Origin: Candidatus Cloacimonadota bacterium
GTDB lineage: Bacteria; Muiribacteriota; UBA6191; JACPRK01
Assembly (NCBI GenBank): GCA_021772705.1
Contig: JAJFLN010000459.1
Coordinates: forward strand, 1 to 5,505
Direction: 5' to 3'
DNA: 5,505 nt
Position 1 is the stretch's first letter; each line of letters starts with the position of its first letter. Both the position numbers and the translations under genes were made by a program. The notes below the pieces were generated by a model that saw only the letters and a list, made by a program, of their open reading frames with translations, had not been told where the DNA came from and ran no database searches. Below, in pieces: positions 5,482-5,505 of this stretch.

Positions 5482-5505
5482 GCGTGAATGGGGTCAGGAG
5501 ATGGA

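Noticed and set aside
4318..5487. A 389-codon open frame on the plus strand opposite rlmI
   Set aside because: It mirrors the codon pattern of rlmI, which has all expected methyltransferase motifs. The translated plus-strand product shows no family motif.

Overview
The window is a GC-rich, densely coded piece of bacterial chromosome. All five supported genes lie on the minus strand, so the biological reading order is from 5505 down to 1. The genes use third-position G/C heavily, ATG or GTG starts and mostly strong AGGAGG-type ribosome binding sites. Nothing fixes the phylum. The class III aminotransferase resembles archaeal-type ornithine/GABA aminotransferases, and together with the GC-rich style this suggests an environmental bacterium of a less-studied lineage; that is a weak inference.

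Layout in transcription order. (1) 5481-4309 encodes an RlmI-type 23S rRNA m5C methyltransferase with an N-terminal PUA-like domain. (2) 25 bases further on, 4283-3714 encodes a charged, helical 189-residue protein that I do not recognise. (3) A 156-base gap holds a good sigma70-like promoter (-35 at 3638-3643, -10 at 3614-3619) overlapped by nested inverted repeats; it should drive the downstream genes. (4) 3557-2067 encodes an NAD(P)-dependent aldehyde dehydrogenase with all catalytic residues. (5) A 158-base intercistronic stretch (2066-1909) carries four GC-rich hairpins. (6) 1908-544 encodes a class III PLP aminotransferase. (7) 544-161 encodes a stand-alone CheY-like receiver, joined to the aminotransferase by a TAATG stop/start overlap. 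(8) 160-1 has no convincing gene and is full of short direct and inverted repeats; it runs off the window edge.

The aldehyde dehydrogenase and aminotransferase make a logical pair. The aminotransferase would remove the terminal amino group of an omega-amino acid such as GABA, ornithine, lysine or 5-aminovalerate, and the dehydrogenase would oxidise the resulting semialdehyde to an acid. The substrate cannot be fixed from sequence alone. The receiver protein is translationally tied to this pair, but its kinase and output are not in the window. The methyltransferase and the unknown protein look like a separate housekeeping unit.

I see no insertion sequence, CRISPR array, tRNA, rRNA or phage gene. 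The parts most worth a second look are the repeat-rich block at 1-160, the hairpin-rich spacer at 1909-2066, the operator-like repeats at 3624-3655, and the coupling of a receiver to a catabolic enzyme.
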